Below, piece by piece: positions 35,856 to 44,560 of a stretch of 64,000 bases of DNA. The stretch covers positions 372,001 through 436,000 of the forward strand of contig NZ_QXGJ01000001.1 of assembly GCF_003952005.1 (NCBI RefSeq). Direction: 5' to 3'. Source of the DNA: Bifidobacterium callimiconis (lineage in GTDB: Bacteria > Actinomycetota > Actinomycetes > Actinomycetales > Bifidobacteriaceae). The translations under genes were made by a program, and so were the position numbers. Under the pieces are notes generated by a model that was given only the letters and a program-made list of their open reading frames with translations, had not been told where the DNA came from and searched no databases. Each line of letters opens with the position of its first letter. The first letter of the stretch is position 1.

Positions 35856-35869
35856 GTGAGGCTACGCGG

Positions 35870-36778
35870 TTATGCACGTCCTGCCCGGAGTGCCTCCTCT
35901 CGCTCGACAATGGAGGATTCGACGTCGCGCAGACGGTTGCGCAGGGCGGATTCGACGTCCACGCCGTCGGCCTGGGCGCGGCGGATGACGGCAAGAAGCT
36001 CATCGGCGTAGGCATCGGGAGTCGGTGCAGACTGCGCGGGCTTCTGCTGACCAGATACGGCTTGCGCGGTCCTTGAGGCGGAGTCGGGCGCAGCGGCTTC
36101 CGAGGCGGAGTCGAACGCCTTGAACAGTTTGTCGGCATCGGGCGACTTGGAGACGCGGGAGACCACCTTGGCGGCGCGCAGGAACGCTCCCTGCGTGTGC
36201 GAGATGCCGTCGAGCACGGACTTGCGGTGCTTCTCCTTCTGCTTCACGCGTTCCCAGAGGGCCAGCGTCTCCTCCGGGGTCTCAGGCGCGCGCTCCTCCG
36301 CCGCGCCGACTTCCGATGTCGCCGACGTGGAATCATCCGGCACGAACACGTGCGGATGCCGGGTGATCAGCTTGGCCACCAGTCGGTCGGCCACCTCGTC
36401 GATGTCGAACGGATCGTCGGGGTCGGTCTCGCACACGCGGGCCTGGAACACGGACTGGAGCAGTACGTCGCCGAGCTCCTCACGCATGTTGTCGCGATCG
36501 TCGGTCTCCACGGCGTCGATGTACTCGTACGTCTCCTCGAGCAGATGCTTGAGCAGGCTTCGGTTCGTCTGCTTGCCGTCCCACGGGCAGCCGCCGGGCG
36601 AGTAGAGAATGTCGACGATCGCCTTCACCCGGTCGAGCGCTGTCGGCGCCTGAGCGACCGGCCGCAGTTTTTCGCAATGCTCATAGCCTGCAGGCAGGTG
36701 ATATTCCCGGCTTTCACTGCTCCCGCCGCTTCCGTTGACATCACCGTTTCTCATCTCGACGGCATTCGACTCAGTCAT
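35870..36778 (-). CDS. mazG: Nucleoside triphosphate pyrophosphohydrolase MazG
   Basis: MazG hydrolyses NTPs to NMP and PPi. The N-terminal core begins GGCPWDGKQTNRSLLKHLLEETYEYIDA and continues EELGDVLLQSVFQAR, which contain the EExxE/D metal-binding motif set. It ends KHRKSVLDGISHTQGAFLRAAKVVSRVS. The C-terminal 75 residues (about 225-302) are Ala/Ser-rich and then helical, longer than the core enzyme. ATG at 36778 follows GGAGA. It is convergent with the zinc-ribbon gene, and marks the return to conserved chromosome. Confidence 0.95.
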   Translation of the reverse strand: MTESNAVEMRNGDVNGSGGSSESREYHLPAGYEHCEKLRPVAQAPTALDRVKAIVDILYSPGGCPWDGKQTNRSLLKHLLEETYEYIDAVETDDRDNMREELGDVLLQSVFQARVCETDPDDPFDIDEVADRLVAKLITRHPHVFVPDDSTSATSEVGAAEERAPETPEETLALWERVKQKEKHRKSVLDGISHTQGAFLRAAKVVSRVSKSPDADKLFKAFDSASEAAAPDSASRTAQAVSGQQKPAQSAPTPDAYADELLAVIRRAQADGVDVESALRNRLRDVESSIVEREEALRAGRA

Positions 36779-36946
36779 CGTCAATCTCCATTCCACGGGA
36801 TTTCATGCCGCATCACGTGTCGTCGGCATCATGATCGAACACCATGGTAGACGAACTGCCGAACCGTACAATGCAGATACGGATACCCACGCCACTAGTG
36901 TGGAGATATCCGACGGCCATACGCCGACGACACAGGGAGGGCAACC

Positions 36947-37360
36947 ATGACATTGGACGAACTGATCGGCACGTGGGAGATCGTCTCCTACACCCTGACA
37001 AAGGACGACGGCACCGTCTTCTATCCGTTGGGTGAGGACTGCAAGGCCTATCTGATCTACACGGCCGACGGGCATGTGTCCGCACAGATGTCCGCCATGG
37101 GACGACCCTCCTACGCATCCCACGACCTGCACGACGGCACGGTCGAGGAGATGGCCGCCGCGGCCCACGGATACATGGCGTATTGCGGCACGTACACGCT
37201 GGATCTGGAGCATTCGAACATCATCCACAATATCGAGATCAGCATGAACCCCACGTGGGAGAACCAGTCGCAGGTGCGACACATCTCCTACGATGGGGAG
37301 TTCCTTACCATCACCGCCGACGTCAACACCGCCAGGCTCGTCTGGCGCAAGACGAAGTAG
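36947..37360 (+). CDS. Lipocalin-like domain protein
   Basis: A 137-residue cytosolic protein of the lipocalin-like type (DELIGTWEIVSYTLTKDDG at the N-terminus and a C-terminal SYDGEFLTITADVNTARLVWRK). The barrel strands are short and there is no signal peptide. Ligand unknown. ATG 36947 follows AGGGAGGG. It is 14 bases upstream of mmuM, so the two are co-transcribed, but a shared function is not evident. Confidence 0.88.
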   Translation: MTLDELIGTWEIVSYTLTKDDGTVFYPLGEDCKAYLIYTADGHVSAQMSAMGRPSYASHDLHDGTVEEMAAAAHGYMAYCGTYTLDLEHSNIIHNIEISMNPTWENQSQVRHISYDGEFLTITADVNTARLVWRKTK

Positions 37361-37374
37361 GTGGTCGCGCAACC

Positions 37375-38328
37375 ATGAGCATCATCACCAAGGCGTTGGC
37401 CACGCAATCCCCGCTGATCGTGGACGGGGCGATGGCGACCGAACTGGAAAAGCGAGGAGTCGACACGGCGAACGAACTGTGGTCGGCAATGGCGCTGATC
37501 CACGATCCGCAGGCCGTGCGGAACGTGCATCTGAGCTATTTCAAGGCCGGTGCGAACATCGCCATCACCAACACCTATCAGGCGAACATTCCCGCATTCG
37601 AGAGGATCGGCCTCAGCACTGCGGAGGCGCGACAGCTGATTGCAACCGCGGCACGCGAGGCGCTCGCGGCGCGCGACTCGTACCGTGCCTCCGCCTCCAA
37701 GCCCGGACTGGAAGCAGCAAGCGGCGGTCCCGGTCGCCCTTTGCTCGTCGCCGGTAGCGCGGGGCCATATGGCGCGTTCCTCGCCGATGGCAGCGAATAC
37801 ACGGGCGCCTACGAACTAACGGATGCGCAGTACCGGGACTTCCACCGCGAGCGCATGCGGATTCTTGCGGATGCCGGTGTGGATCTGTTCGCGTTCGAGA
37901 CCATGCCGAACATGGGAGAAGTGCGCGCGCTGGCGGGATTGCTGCCCGAGGAGTTTCCGGAACATGAGGCCTGGGTGTCGTTCAGCCTGCAGGATGACGG
38001 GCACCTGTGCGACGGCACGCCGCTTGAGGAGGCCGCCGCCGAGCTTGATGGGAACGCACGGATCGCTGCGATCGGTGTGAACTGTGTGCCGCTGGACGTG
38101 GTCACGGCGGCGATCCGGCGAATTCGCACGGCCTCGGGCAAGCCGATCATCGTGTATCCGAACAATGGAGACCTCTATCATCCCGACACCAAGACGTGGA
38201 CGCCGAATCCCAGCGGTCTGAGTCTGGCGCAGCTCGCCCCGCAGTGGGTCGAGGCCGGAGCCTCCCTGATCGGAGGCTGCTGCCGCACCACGCCGGAGGA
38301 TATTCGGGGGCTATCGGCGAGTTTGTGA
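37375..38328 (+). CDS. mmuM: Homocysteine S-methyltransferase
   Basis: A 317-residue enzyme that methylates homocysteine to methionine from S-methylmethionine or a related donor. The N-terminal PLIVDGAMATELEKRGVD, TNTYQAN and the zinc ligands are visible: GVNC in the second half and GGCCRTTPEDI near the C-terminus, giving the three Cys that hold Zn. Length is normal for MmuM. ATG 37375 lies 14 bases after the lipocalin-like gene. Confidence 0.95.
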   Translation: MSIITKALATQSPLIVDGAMATELEKRGVDTANELWSAMALIHDPQAVRNVHLSYFKAGANIAITNTYQANIPAFERIGLSTAEARQLIATAAREALAARDSYRASASKPGLEAASGGPGRPLLVAGSAGPYGAFLADGSEYTGAYELTDAQYRDFHRERMRILADAGVDLFAFETMPNMGEVRALAGLLPEEFPEHEAWVSFSLQDDGHLCDGTPLEEAAAELDGNARIAAIGVNCVPLDVVTAAIRRIRTASGKPIIVYPNNGDLYHPDTKTWTPNPSGLSLAQLAPQWVEAGASLIGGCCRTTPEDIRGLSASL

Positions 38329-38359
38329 GTGGATTTGGAGGTCTGCAAACACCTATCCC

Positions 38360-38552
38360 CTATTTGTGAGGTCCTTGCTGAAATAGTCACCCCTTCCTCA
38401 GAAAGGAATTGAGGGCATATCCAGATAGTCATACGCGTAGCCTTATCCAAAATTGCGTCATACTCTTGGTCGGCTACTTTGGCAAGGACCTCACAAACGA
38501 TAGATAGCTTGTTGCAAAGGCCTCCAAGGACCTCACAAACGGCAGATAGCTT
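38360..38552. repeat. Inverted and direct repeats between convergent genes
   Basis: A 28-bp unit beginning CAAGGACCTCACAAACG and ending AGATAGCTT occurs at 38483-38510 and 38525-38552, with two differences. The reverse complement of its first 16 bases occurs at 38360-38377. The element fills most of the 233-base gap between mmuM and the Ldh2 gene. It could fold into a long stem and end transcription from both sides. Confidence 0.85.
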
Positions 38553-38561
38553 CCCGTTTCG

Positions 38562-39779
38562 TCAGAACAGGCCTGAATGCGAGACGCCAAGCCGGTCGGA
38601 AACCGTTCGCAACGAGTCGACGGTCTCGGTATCGAGGCCCACCAGACCGGTTCGTGCATGCTGTTGGTAGGCGGCCTCTTCCTTGTCGCCATGCACGTAC
38701 ACGCGACGGCCGGGTGCCGCGGGAATACGCCGGATCTGCTCGAGGTATTCGGAGAACCTGGCGATGATCGCATCCGGGTCACCGAAGATCGCCGGATCGA
38801 TGGCGGCGAAGCAATGGCCCACGCCATGCCGGACGCCGAGCCCGTCCACCTCACTGGACACGTTGCCTTGCGGCAGGATTCCGCAGAAGATCTCGGCGAG
38901 CATGGAGAACCCGTATCCCTTGTGGCTTCCGGTCAGTTCGCTGAGCCCGCCGACCGGAAGCATGCCGCCGTCCACGTCCAGTCCGGGGCGTGCCGGCACC
39001 CGTTTCGGATCCCAGATCGGCTCGTATCGATCGTCGACCATCCACGCTTCGTGAAGCTGCTTGTGTTCCTTCTCGCACACCTCGATCTTGCCGTGGGAGA
39101 CGATGCTGGTGGCCGCATCGAAGAAGAACGGATGCGGTTCGGCCGGCATGGAGAATGCGATCGGATTCGTGCCGAGGAACGGGTGGGTGGCATACGTCGG
39201 CAGCACGATCGGTCCGGTGTTCGTGGACGCGAAGCCGAGCAGCCCTTTCTCGGCGGCCATGTTCGTGTAGTATCCGGCGGCGCCGAAATGGTTGGATTCG
39301 CGCACCGTAACGATGCCGATGCCGCTCGTCTTCGCCTTCTCGATGGCAAGCTCCATCGCCATGTCGGAGGTGAGCTGGCCCATCGCATGGCGGCCGTCGA
39401 TGACCGCGCTGACCGGCGTCTGTCGGACGATCTCGGCATGGGCGTTCACGTCCACGCCGCCATCCGGGTTCGTGATCAGCCGATCGTACATGCCGACGCG
39501 CTGCAGGCCATGCGAATCGATGCCGTGCAGTTCTGCGAACATCAGCGAGTCCACGATACGCGAGCTGTCCTCATCGGTGAACCCGTATGCACGGTAGAGT
39601 CGCTTGGCCCAATCCTTCAGCGCCGTGACCGAATAGGAATGGGTCGCTTGGATCGCTTCCCTGTGATCAGCCGAATCATGGCTTTCGTCACGGCTGTCGT
39701 CATGGTTGGCAGCGCTTGCGACCGAGGCATCGGACCTGTCGGTCATGCTCGCATCATTGGTATCCGTCACGTTGGTCAT
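38562..39779 (-). CDS. Malate/L-lactate (Ldh2-type) dehydrogenase
   Basis: A 405-residue NAD(P)-dependent dehydrogenase of the Ldh2/MDG family, which is unrelated to classical MDH/LDH. Features: ELHGIDSHGLQR with the catalytic His, SNHFGAAGYYT, and GSHKGYGFSMLAEI. An N-terminal acidic, Ser/Asp/His-rich tail of about 40 residues is unusual. Possible substrates are malate, lactate, ureidoglycolate or sugar acids. ATG at 39779 has GGGGGA 5-6 bases upstream; ATG 39785 has no room for a site. Confidence 0.92.
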   Translation of the reverse strand: MTNVTDTNDASMTDRSDASVASAANHDDSRDESHDSADHREAIQATHSYSVTALKDWAKRLYRAYGFTDEDSSRIVDSLMFAELHGIDSHGLQRVGMYDRLITNPDGGVDVNAHAEIVRQTPVSAVIDGRHAMGQLTSDMAMELAIEKAKTSGIGIVTVRESNHFGAAGYYTNMAAEKGLLGFASTNTGPIVLPTYATHPFLGTNPIAFSMPAEPHPFFFDAATSIVSHGKIEVCEKEHKQLHEAWMVDDRYEPIWDPKRVPARPGLDVDGGMLPVGGLSELTGSHKGYGFSMLAEIFCGILPQGNVSSEVDGLGVRHGVGHCFAAIDPAIFGDPDAIIARFSEYLEQIRRIPAAPGRRVYVHGDKEEAAYQQHARTGLVGLDTETVDSLRTVSDRLGVSHSGLF

Positions 39780-39867
39780 GCACATCCCCCTGTTTCGCGT
39801 ATATCGACGTCAGGCCACAATACGCCCGGACGATGTCATTCGTCGGATACGGCTCAGCCTTCAGGCC

Positions 39868-41031
39868 TCAGCCGCGAGCCTCCTTGCGCTCGAAGCACAG
39901 GGCGAATGCAAGCAACAGCAACACTGCGGCCGCGGTGAACGGCAGTCCGGCGAGACCGGTGACGTGATAGTTCATGCCGGAGGCGTTCAGTGCCATGCCG
40001 CCGACCAGGGAACCGACGGCGTTGCCACCGTTGAAGCCGATCTGCACGGCCGCGCCGCCGATGAGCTCGCCGCCGCCCTTGCCGGCATCGGCCATAAGCA
40101 GCATCTGCGGACCGTTGATGAAGAACAGACCGAACGCGATCCAGAAGGTAAGCAGGGCGCAGGTGGCCAGATTACCTGGCACGAGGAACACCATGAGCAG
40201 ACCGATCGCGGAGATCGTCTGTCCGACGGCGGCGGTCACGGAATGCAGCCAGCGGTCGGCCAGATGTCCGCCGGCGAGGCCGCCGACCACCATGCCGAAT
40301 CCGGCGAGCATCATCAGCAGCGGTACGAACTGGGAATCGTAGCCGCCGGTCTTCTGCAGCCACGGGGAGACGTAGCTCCACCAGCAGAACACGCCGGAGT
40401 TGCCGACGAACACGGCGCCGAGCACCAGCCACGGGCCGGGCTTGGCGAGGAAGCGGAACTGGCCGGCGAGTCCGGCGTCCGGAACGGCGGGGATAAGCGG
40501 CATCCACGCCAGTGTGAGCACGATGGTAAGGGCGGCGCCGAGGGCCAGGATCACGAAGGCGAGACGCCAGTCGAGGTATTCGGCGAGCAGCGTGCCGGCG
40601 GGCACGCCGAACATGTTGGCGATGGTCTGTCCGGTGACCATCACGGACACGGCCTTGCCCTCACGTCCCTTGTCGGCGAGTGCCTTGGCGATGACCGTGC
40701 CGGTGCCGAAGAACGCGCCGTGCGGCAGACCGGCGATGAATCGGGCGATGACGAGCACGATGGCGTTCGGCGCGGCCGCGCTCATGGCGTTGCCGATCAG
40801 CGCGAGGGCCATGAACAGGATCACCAGATGCTTCGGGCTGGTCTTGCGTCCGAACACGAGCATGGTCACGCCCACGCACACGCCGATCGCATATGCGGAG
40901 ATGAAGTGGCCGGCGGTGGGGATGGAGACGTGGGTGGCCGATGCGGCCTGGGGCAGGATGCCCATCATCACGAATTCGGCGGCGCCGAGCACGAAGGCTC
41001 CGGCGGCAATGGCGAGTAGGCTCTTCTTCAC
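39868..41031 (-). CDS. MFS transporter (AraJ-like), paralogue of 45829 gene
   Basis: A 387-residue permease with twelve hydrophobic segments. The N-terminus (LGAAEFVMMGILPQ), MLVFGRKT in loop 2-3 and RFIAGLPHGAFFGTGTVIAKAL place it in the DHA1/AraJ-YdhP group of sugar or drug efflux permeases. It shares long identical stretches with the MFS protein at 45829. ATG at 41031 follows GAAGAGAAC. It is downstream of the ADH/SDR group on the same strand but separated by a terminator. Confidence 0.94.
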   Translation of the reverse strand: MKKSLLAIAAGAFVLGAAEFVMMGILPQAASATHVSIPTAGHFISAYAIGVCVGVTMLVFGRKTSPKHLVILFMALALIGNAMSAAAPNAIVLVIARFIAGLPHGAFFGTGTVIAKALADKGREGKAVSVMVTGQTIANMFGVPAGTLLAEYLDWRLAFVILALGAALTIVLTLAWMPLIPAVPDAGLAGQFRFLAKPGPWLVLGAVFVGNSGVFCWWSYVSPWLQKTGGYDSQFVPLLMMLAGFGMVVGGLAGGHLADRWLHSVTAAVGQTISAIGLLMVFLVPGNLATCALLTFWIAFGLFFINGPQMLLMADAGKGGGELIGGAAVQIGFNGGNAVGSLVGGMALNASGMNYHVTGLAGLPFTAAAVLLLLAFALCFERKEARG

Positions 41032-41146
41032 TGTCGTGTTCTCTTCTTTATATACGTGGACGGCACAATAGAACTCATATAGGATAACGCAAAATGTTAC
41101 CGCTCACAAACTTAGGCGTCGCATACAGCCTATATTCGTCCCGTAT

Positions 41147-41185
41147 ACGAAAAGACCCGTCCCGGATCACGCCGGAACGGACATC
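41147..41185 (-). terminator. Probable terminator of the SDR-ADH operon
   Basis: On the minus strand an imperfect stem (GTCCGTTCCGG pairing with CCGGGACGGGTC) is followed by TTTT and TCG. It lies about 80 bases past the ADH stop and before the MFS gene, which therefore has its own promoter. Confidence 0.65.
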
Positions 41186-41265
41186 GGAAGGAGGAGGGTC
41201 GCTTTCCTGGACGTCGGAGAGAATCAGAACTCGACCGTGCCGCCGCGCTCCCCCATCAGGGCCCC

Positions 41266-42309
41266 TCAGATCTCGCCGATATTGATCAGCGATTTGACGA
41301 CGCGACGCTCGCTCATTGCCTCGTAGGCGTCCTGAACGCGGTCAAGATCAAATGCTCCGGTGAACATGCGGCCAGGGTCAATCATGCCGGAAAGCACCGC
41401 GGGCAGCAGTACATCACGATCGTAGGTGGCGACAGACGCGGGACCGCCCTTCAGTCCGATGTTGCGCCAGAACAGGGCATCCACGTCGATGTGCGCGTCA
41501 TGCGGCACACCCACGCGGCCCACGGTCGAGCCGGGACGGCCCACACGCACGGCCGTCTCAATGGATTGCGCCGAGCCGACGCATTCAAGCACCGCGTCCG
41601 CGCCGCTGCCGCCGGTCAATTCCAACACTCGGTTCACGGCGGCATTGCCACGTTCAGGCACGATATCGGTCGCCCCGGACTCGCGAGCAATGGCGGCGCG
41701 GTCCTCATGACGGCTCATCGCGATGATGCGGGAGGCGCCGAGCATGCGGGCGGACAGCACGCCGGACAGACCCACCGCGCCGTCACCGAACACCACGGCC
41801 GTGTCCCCAGGCTTGACTTCGGCCGAAACGGCGGCATGGTAGCCGGTCGCCATCACATCGGCCAGGGTGAGCAGCGAATTCAACACAGCATCGCTGTATG
41901 ACTTCGGATCGCCGGGCACCTTCACCAGCGCGGTGTCGGCCTTGGGGGCGCGCATGGCTTCGGCCTGGTAGCCGGCGTTGCCGCCCGGCTCGGCGTTCGT
42001 GCAGTTCGCCTCGAAGCCGGCACGGCACGCGGCGCAACGCCCGCAGCCGTGCGTGAACGGAACGATCACGAGATCGCCGGGCTTGAGCGTTCGCACGTCC
42101 TCGCCGATCCGGTCGATGATGCCGATGGCCTCGTGACCGGTCAGGGAGCCGTGCTGCCGCTGCGAGATGCCGCGGAACCACCACAGGTCCGAGCCACATA
42201 CGCACGCCTTGATCACGCGCACGATCGCGTCGTCCGGCTTTTCGATCCTCGGCTCCGGAACCTCATGCACTTCCATCCGGCCGGGTTCGATGAATACCGC
42301 TGCCTTCAT
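41266..42309 (-). CDS. Zinc-dependent alcohol dehydrogenase (MDR family)
   Basis: A 347-residue medium-chain dehydrogenase. The catalytic zinc ligands are Cys38 (ACVCGSDLW), His59 and Glu60 (LTGHEAIG). Structural zinc ligands are in HGCGRCAACRAGFEANC (about 87-103). The cofactor domain contains VVFGDGAVGLSGVLSARMLGASRII. It reads like a polyol/sugar or aldehyde dehydrogenase; substrate unknown. ATG at 42309 follows AGGAGATAACC; the longer frame upstream is noise. It is 70 bases downstream of the SDR gene in a LysR-linked operon. Confidence 0.94.
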   Translation of the reverse strand: MKAAVFIEPGRMEVHEVPEPRIEKPDDAIVRVIKACVCGSDLWWFRGISQRQHGSLTGHEAIGIIDRIGEDVRTLKPGDLVIVPFTHGCGRCAACRAGFEANCTNAEPGGNAGYQAEAMRAPKADTALVKVPGDPKSYSDAVLNSLLTLADVMATGYHAAVSAEVKPGDTAVVFGDGAVGLSGVLSARMLGASRIIAMSRHEDRAAIARESGATDIVPERGNAAVNRVLELTGGSGADAVLECVGSAQSIETAVRVGRPGSTVGRVGVPHDAHIDVDALFWRNIGLKGGPASVATYDRDVLLPAVLSGMIDPGRMFTGAFDLDRVQDAYEAMSERRVVKSLINIGEI

Positions 42310-42379
42310 GGTTATCTCCTTTGCGTTAGCTGTGGTAACTGCGTTATCTGCGTTGGCCGTCGCTCGACCCGTGACCGTT

Positions 42380-43216
42380 TCACGGCCGCAACGGCCCGTA
42401 GAAGTAGCTGGCGGTGGCACCACCGTCGACGAGCACGTCGGTTCCAGTGATGAACGCACCACGATCAGACATGAGCAGTTCGGCCACGTTCGCCACCTCA
42501 TCGGCGGTGCCGGGACGTCCGGCGGGGCACTTGGCGAACATGGTCTTGTAGAAGTCGCCACGCGGCCCGTTGAATTCGTCGATGGCCAACGGCGTGACGA
42601 TGATGCCCGGCGAAATGGAGTTGATTCGCGCGCCACGCTCGCTCCAGCGCACGGATTCCGCCATCACACGCTTTTCGTTGCATCGCTTAGCCAGCTGGTA
42701 GGCGTGCAGGGTGTCGCGGATGTTCGCCGGCTGCAGCAGGTCGAGCGACAGCAGTTCCTCGGCGGGCGTGGTGGCGAGCTGTTCGTCCTCCTCGGGCGTG
42801 AGCTGCCTCATGCGGTGACCGGACTGGCTGGAGATGGTCACGCCCACGCCGCCCGGCGCAATGACCTTGCCGGCCTCTTCCAACAGCACCGCCGTGCCAT
42901 ACAGATCGACGTTGAGAATCGTCTCGATGGACGCCTGGCTCGGCGAGACGCCGGCCGCATTGATCAACATGGTGATCTCGCCCATCCCCTGCGCCTTGGC
43001 GATGGCCGAGCGGATCGAATCGCGCGACGCCAGATTCATGGTCGTCGGCGTACACTCGAATCCGGCATCGGTCATGATCCGAGCGACGGCTTCGGCATTC
43101 GCCGGATTCTTGTCACCCACGAGGATGCTCATGCCATATCCCATACGCCTCGCGATGGCCATGCCGATCTGCCCGGCACCGACCAACAGCATCACCTTAC
43201 GACGTTGTACAGTCAT
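42380..43216 (-). CDS. SDR family oxidoreductase
   Basis: A 278-residue SDR with cofactor loop LLVGAGQIGMAIARRMG, where TG of the usual motif is VG. It also has LINAAGVSPSQ, an active-site YQLAKRC (YxxxK), and INSISPGIIVTPLA. The Ser of the triad is probably in VTISSQSGHRM. Asp after beta-2 (LVGDKN) suggests NAD. ATG at 43216 follows AAAGGA. First gene of the operon with the zinc ADH; divergent from the LysR regulator. The pair suggests two-step oxidation of a polyol or sugar derivative. Confidence 0.93.
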   Translation of the reverse strand: MTVQRRKVMLLVGAGQIGMAIARRMGYGMSILVGDKNPANAEAVARIMTDAGFECTPTTMNLASRDSIRSAIAKAQGMGEITMLINAAGVSPSQASIETILNVDLYGTAVLLEEAGKVIAPGGVGVTISSQSGHRMRQLTPEEDEQLATTPAEELLSLDLLQPANIRDTLHAYQLAKRCNEKRVMAESVRWSERGARINSISPGIIVTPLAIDEFNGPRGDFYKTMFAKCPAGRPGTADEVANVAELLMSDRGAFITGTDVLVDGGATASYFYGPLRP

Positions 43217-43295
43217 ACCAAGTCCTTTCGCACTATCGTCCATCGTTCGCGCAAACGTTGAACTTTACGATATGCCCGCACTCAATCCATTACAA

Positions 43296-43333
43296 ATACG
43301 ACTTTTATATCCCATTACATCAAAAAGTCGTAT
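43296..43333. promoter_or_regulatory. LysR-type operator between SDR and LysR genes
   Basis: ATACGACTTTT and AAAAGTCGTAT form a perfect 11-bp inverted repeat separated by 16 bases, in the 165-base intergenic gap and within the AT-rich stretch. This is the arrangement expected for a LysR activator controlling the divergent SDR-ADH operon and itself. Confidence 0.75.
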
Positions 43334-43381
43334 ACAATTTTCTTCATCACACCACATCCAGTCAGAACGAAAACGACAACC

Positions 43382-44269
43382 ATGGAACTCAAGGCGCTAC
43401 GCAATTTCATCACCGTGGTCGACGAGGAGGGCGTGACCGCGGCGGCCGACGTGCTGCACGTCAGCCAGCCGACGCTCTCCCGGCAGATCAAAGAACTCGA
43501 AAACGAACTCGGAACGACGCTGTTCACCCGCGGCACCCGCAGCCGCACACTCGAACTGACCAGTGAAGGACGACTGCTGTATCGTCGAGCCAAGGAAATC
43601 ACGGAACTCGCCGACCGCACCGCAACGGAAATCGCAGTCAGAGAGGAAGTCACCGGCGATATCCATATCTCCGCCGCGCAAAGCGTCGTGATGCGCACGG
43701 TTGCGAAAGCCATGGTCCGCCTGCACGACAAACACCCGCGGGTACGCGTACATCTGCACGACGGCTACGGCGTCAACATCACGGAACGGCTCAACAACGG
43801 CTTGGCGGACTTCGGCGTGCTCGTTCAGCCCACCGACATGAGCCACTATGATTTCCTGCCCCTGCCCGGCGGCGATCCGATGGGCTTGCTCATGCGCCGC
43901 AACCATGAACTCGCCACCCACGATCGCATCACCGCCGGCGACATCAAGGGGGTGCCGGTTATTGTGCCACACGGCGTACTGGTCCGTCGCAACCTGTCCG
44001 GCTGGTACAGGTACAACGGCGAAGATCTCAACATCATCGGCACGATGAACCTGCTCTACAACGCGAGCCGCTTCGTCGAAGAAGGGTACGGCTGCGCGAT
44101 CTGCCCGGCGGGCCTGGTGGACGCCTCCGGGAAATCCGACCTCACATTTCGTCCACTTGAGCCACCGGTATACACGAAACTGGCCATCGCATGGAAGAAA
44201 AGCCAACCGCTCACCCCAGCCTCCACCGCGTTTCTCGACGAGCTCCGCGCCGTACTGCAAGGCGCTTGA
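43382..44269 (+). CDS. LysR family transcriptional regulator
   Basis: A 295-residue LysR protein. The N-terminal winged helix (MELKALRNFITVVDEEGVTAAADVLHVSQPTLSRQIKELE) is complete, followed by the linker helix and the periplasmic-binding-like domain (e.g. LADFGVLVQPTDMSHYDFLPL). Start ATG 43382. Divergent from the SDR-ADH operon and separated by an inverted repeat, so it most likely regulates that operon. The inducer is unknown. Confidence 0.94.
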   Translation: MELKALRNFITVVDEEGVTAAADVLHVSQPTLSRQIKELENELGTTLFTRGTRSRTLELTSEGRLLYRRAKEITELADRTATEIAVREEVTGDIHISAAQSVVMRTVAKAMVRLHDKHPRVRVHLHDGYGVNITERLNNGLADFGVLVQPTDMSHYDFLPLPGGDPMGLLMRRNHELATHDRITAGDIKGVPVIVPHGVLVRRNLSGWYRYNGEDLNIIGTMNLLYNASRFVEEGYGCAICPAGLVDASGKSDLTFRPLEPPVYTKLAIAWKKSQPLTPASTAFLDELRAVLQGA

Positions 44270-44560
44270 GACTTCGGCACGTTGGAGCTGAACTCGGCCC
44301 ATCTCCTGCGCCGAATCCCCATGTCATGGTCGAAGAACGGCACGAAGATGCAACACAATCTCCATGACGATTGCATCTCATTAGGGATGAGAATGGGAAG
44401 AACACCGGCTGGACGATAAGGCATGGTCTCGATTGAGAACAACCAAGAGGCATGTCGCTCCGCGTCCGGCGGAGGTTCTGTACACTGTATTGGAGCTATG
44501 GGCCGCAGTTGCCGCGGCGTAATACATGGCGTCCACGGGCTATCGGCATGGAGGATGGAT

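Noticed and set aside
38360..38552. Possible CRISPR
   Set aside because: Only two direct units with a 14-base spacer and no cas genes; it is a simple intergenic repeat.
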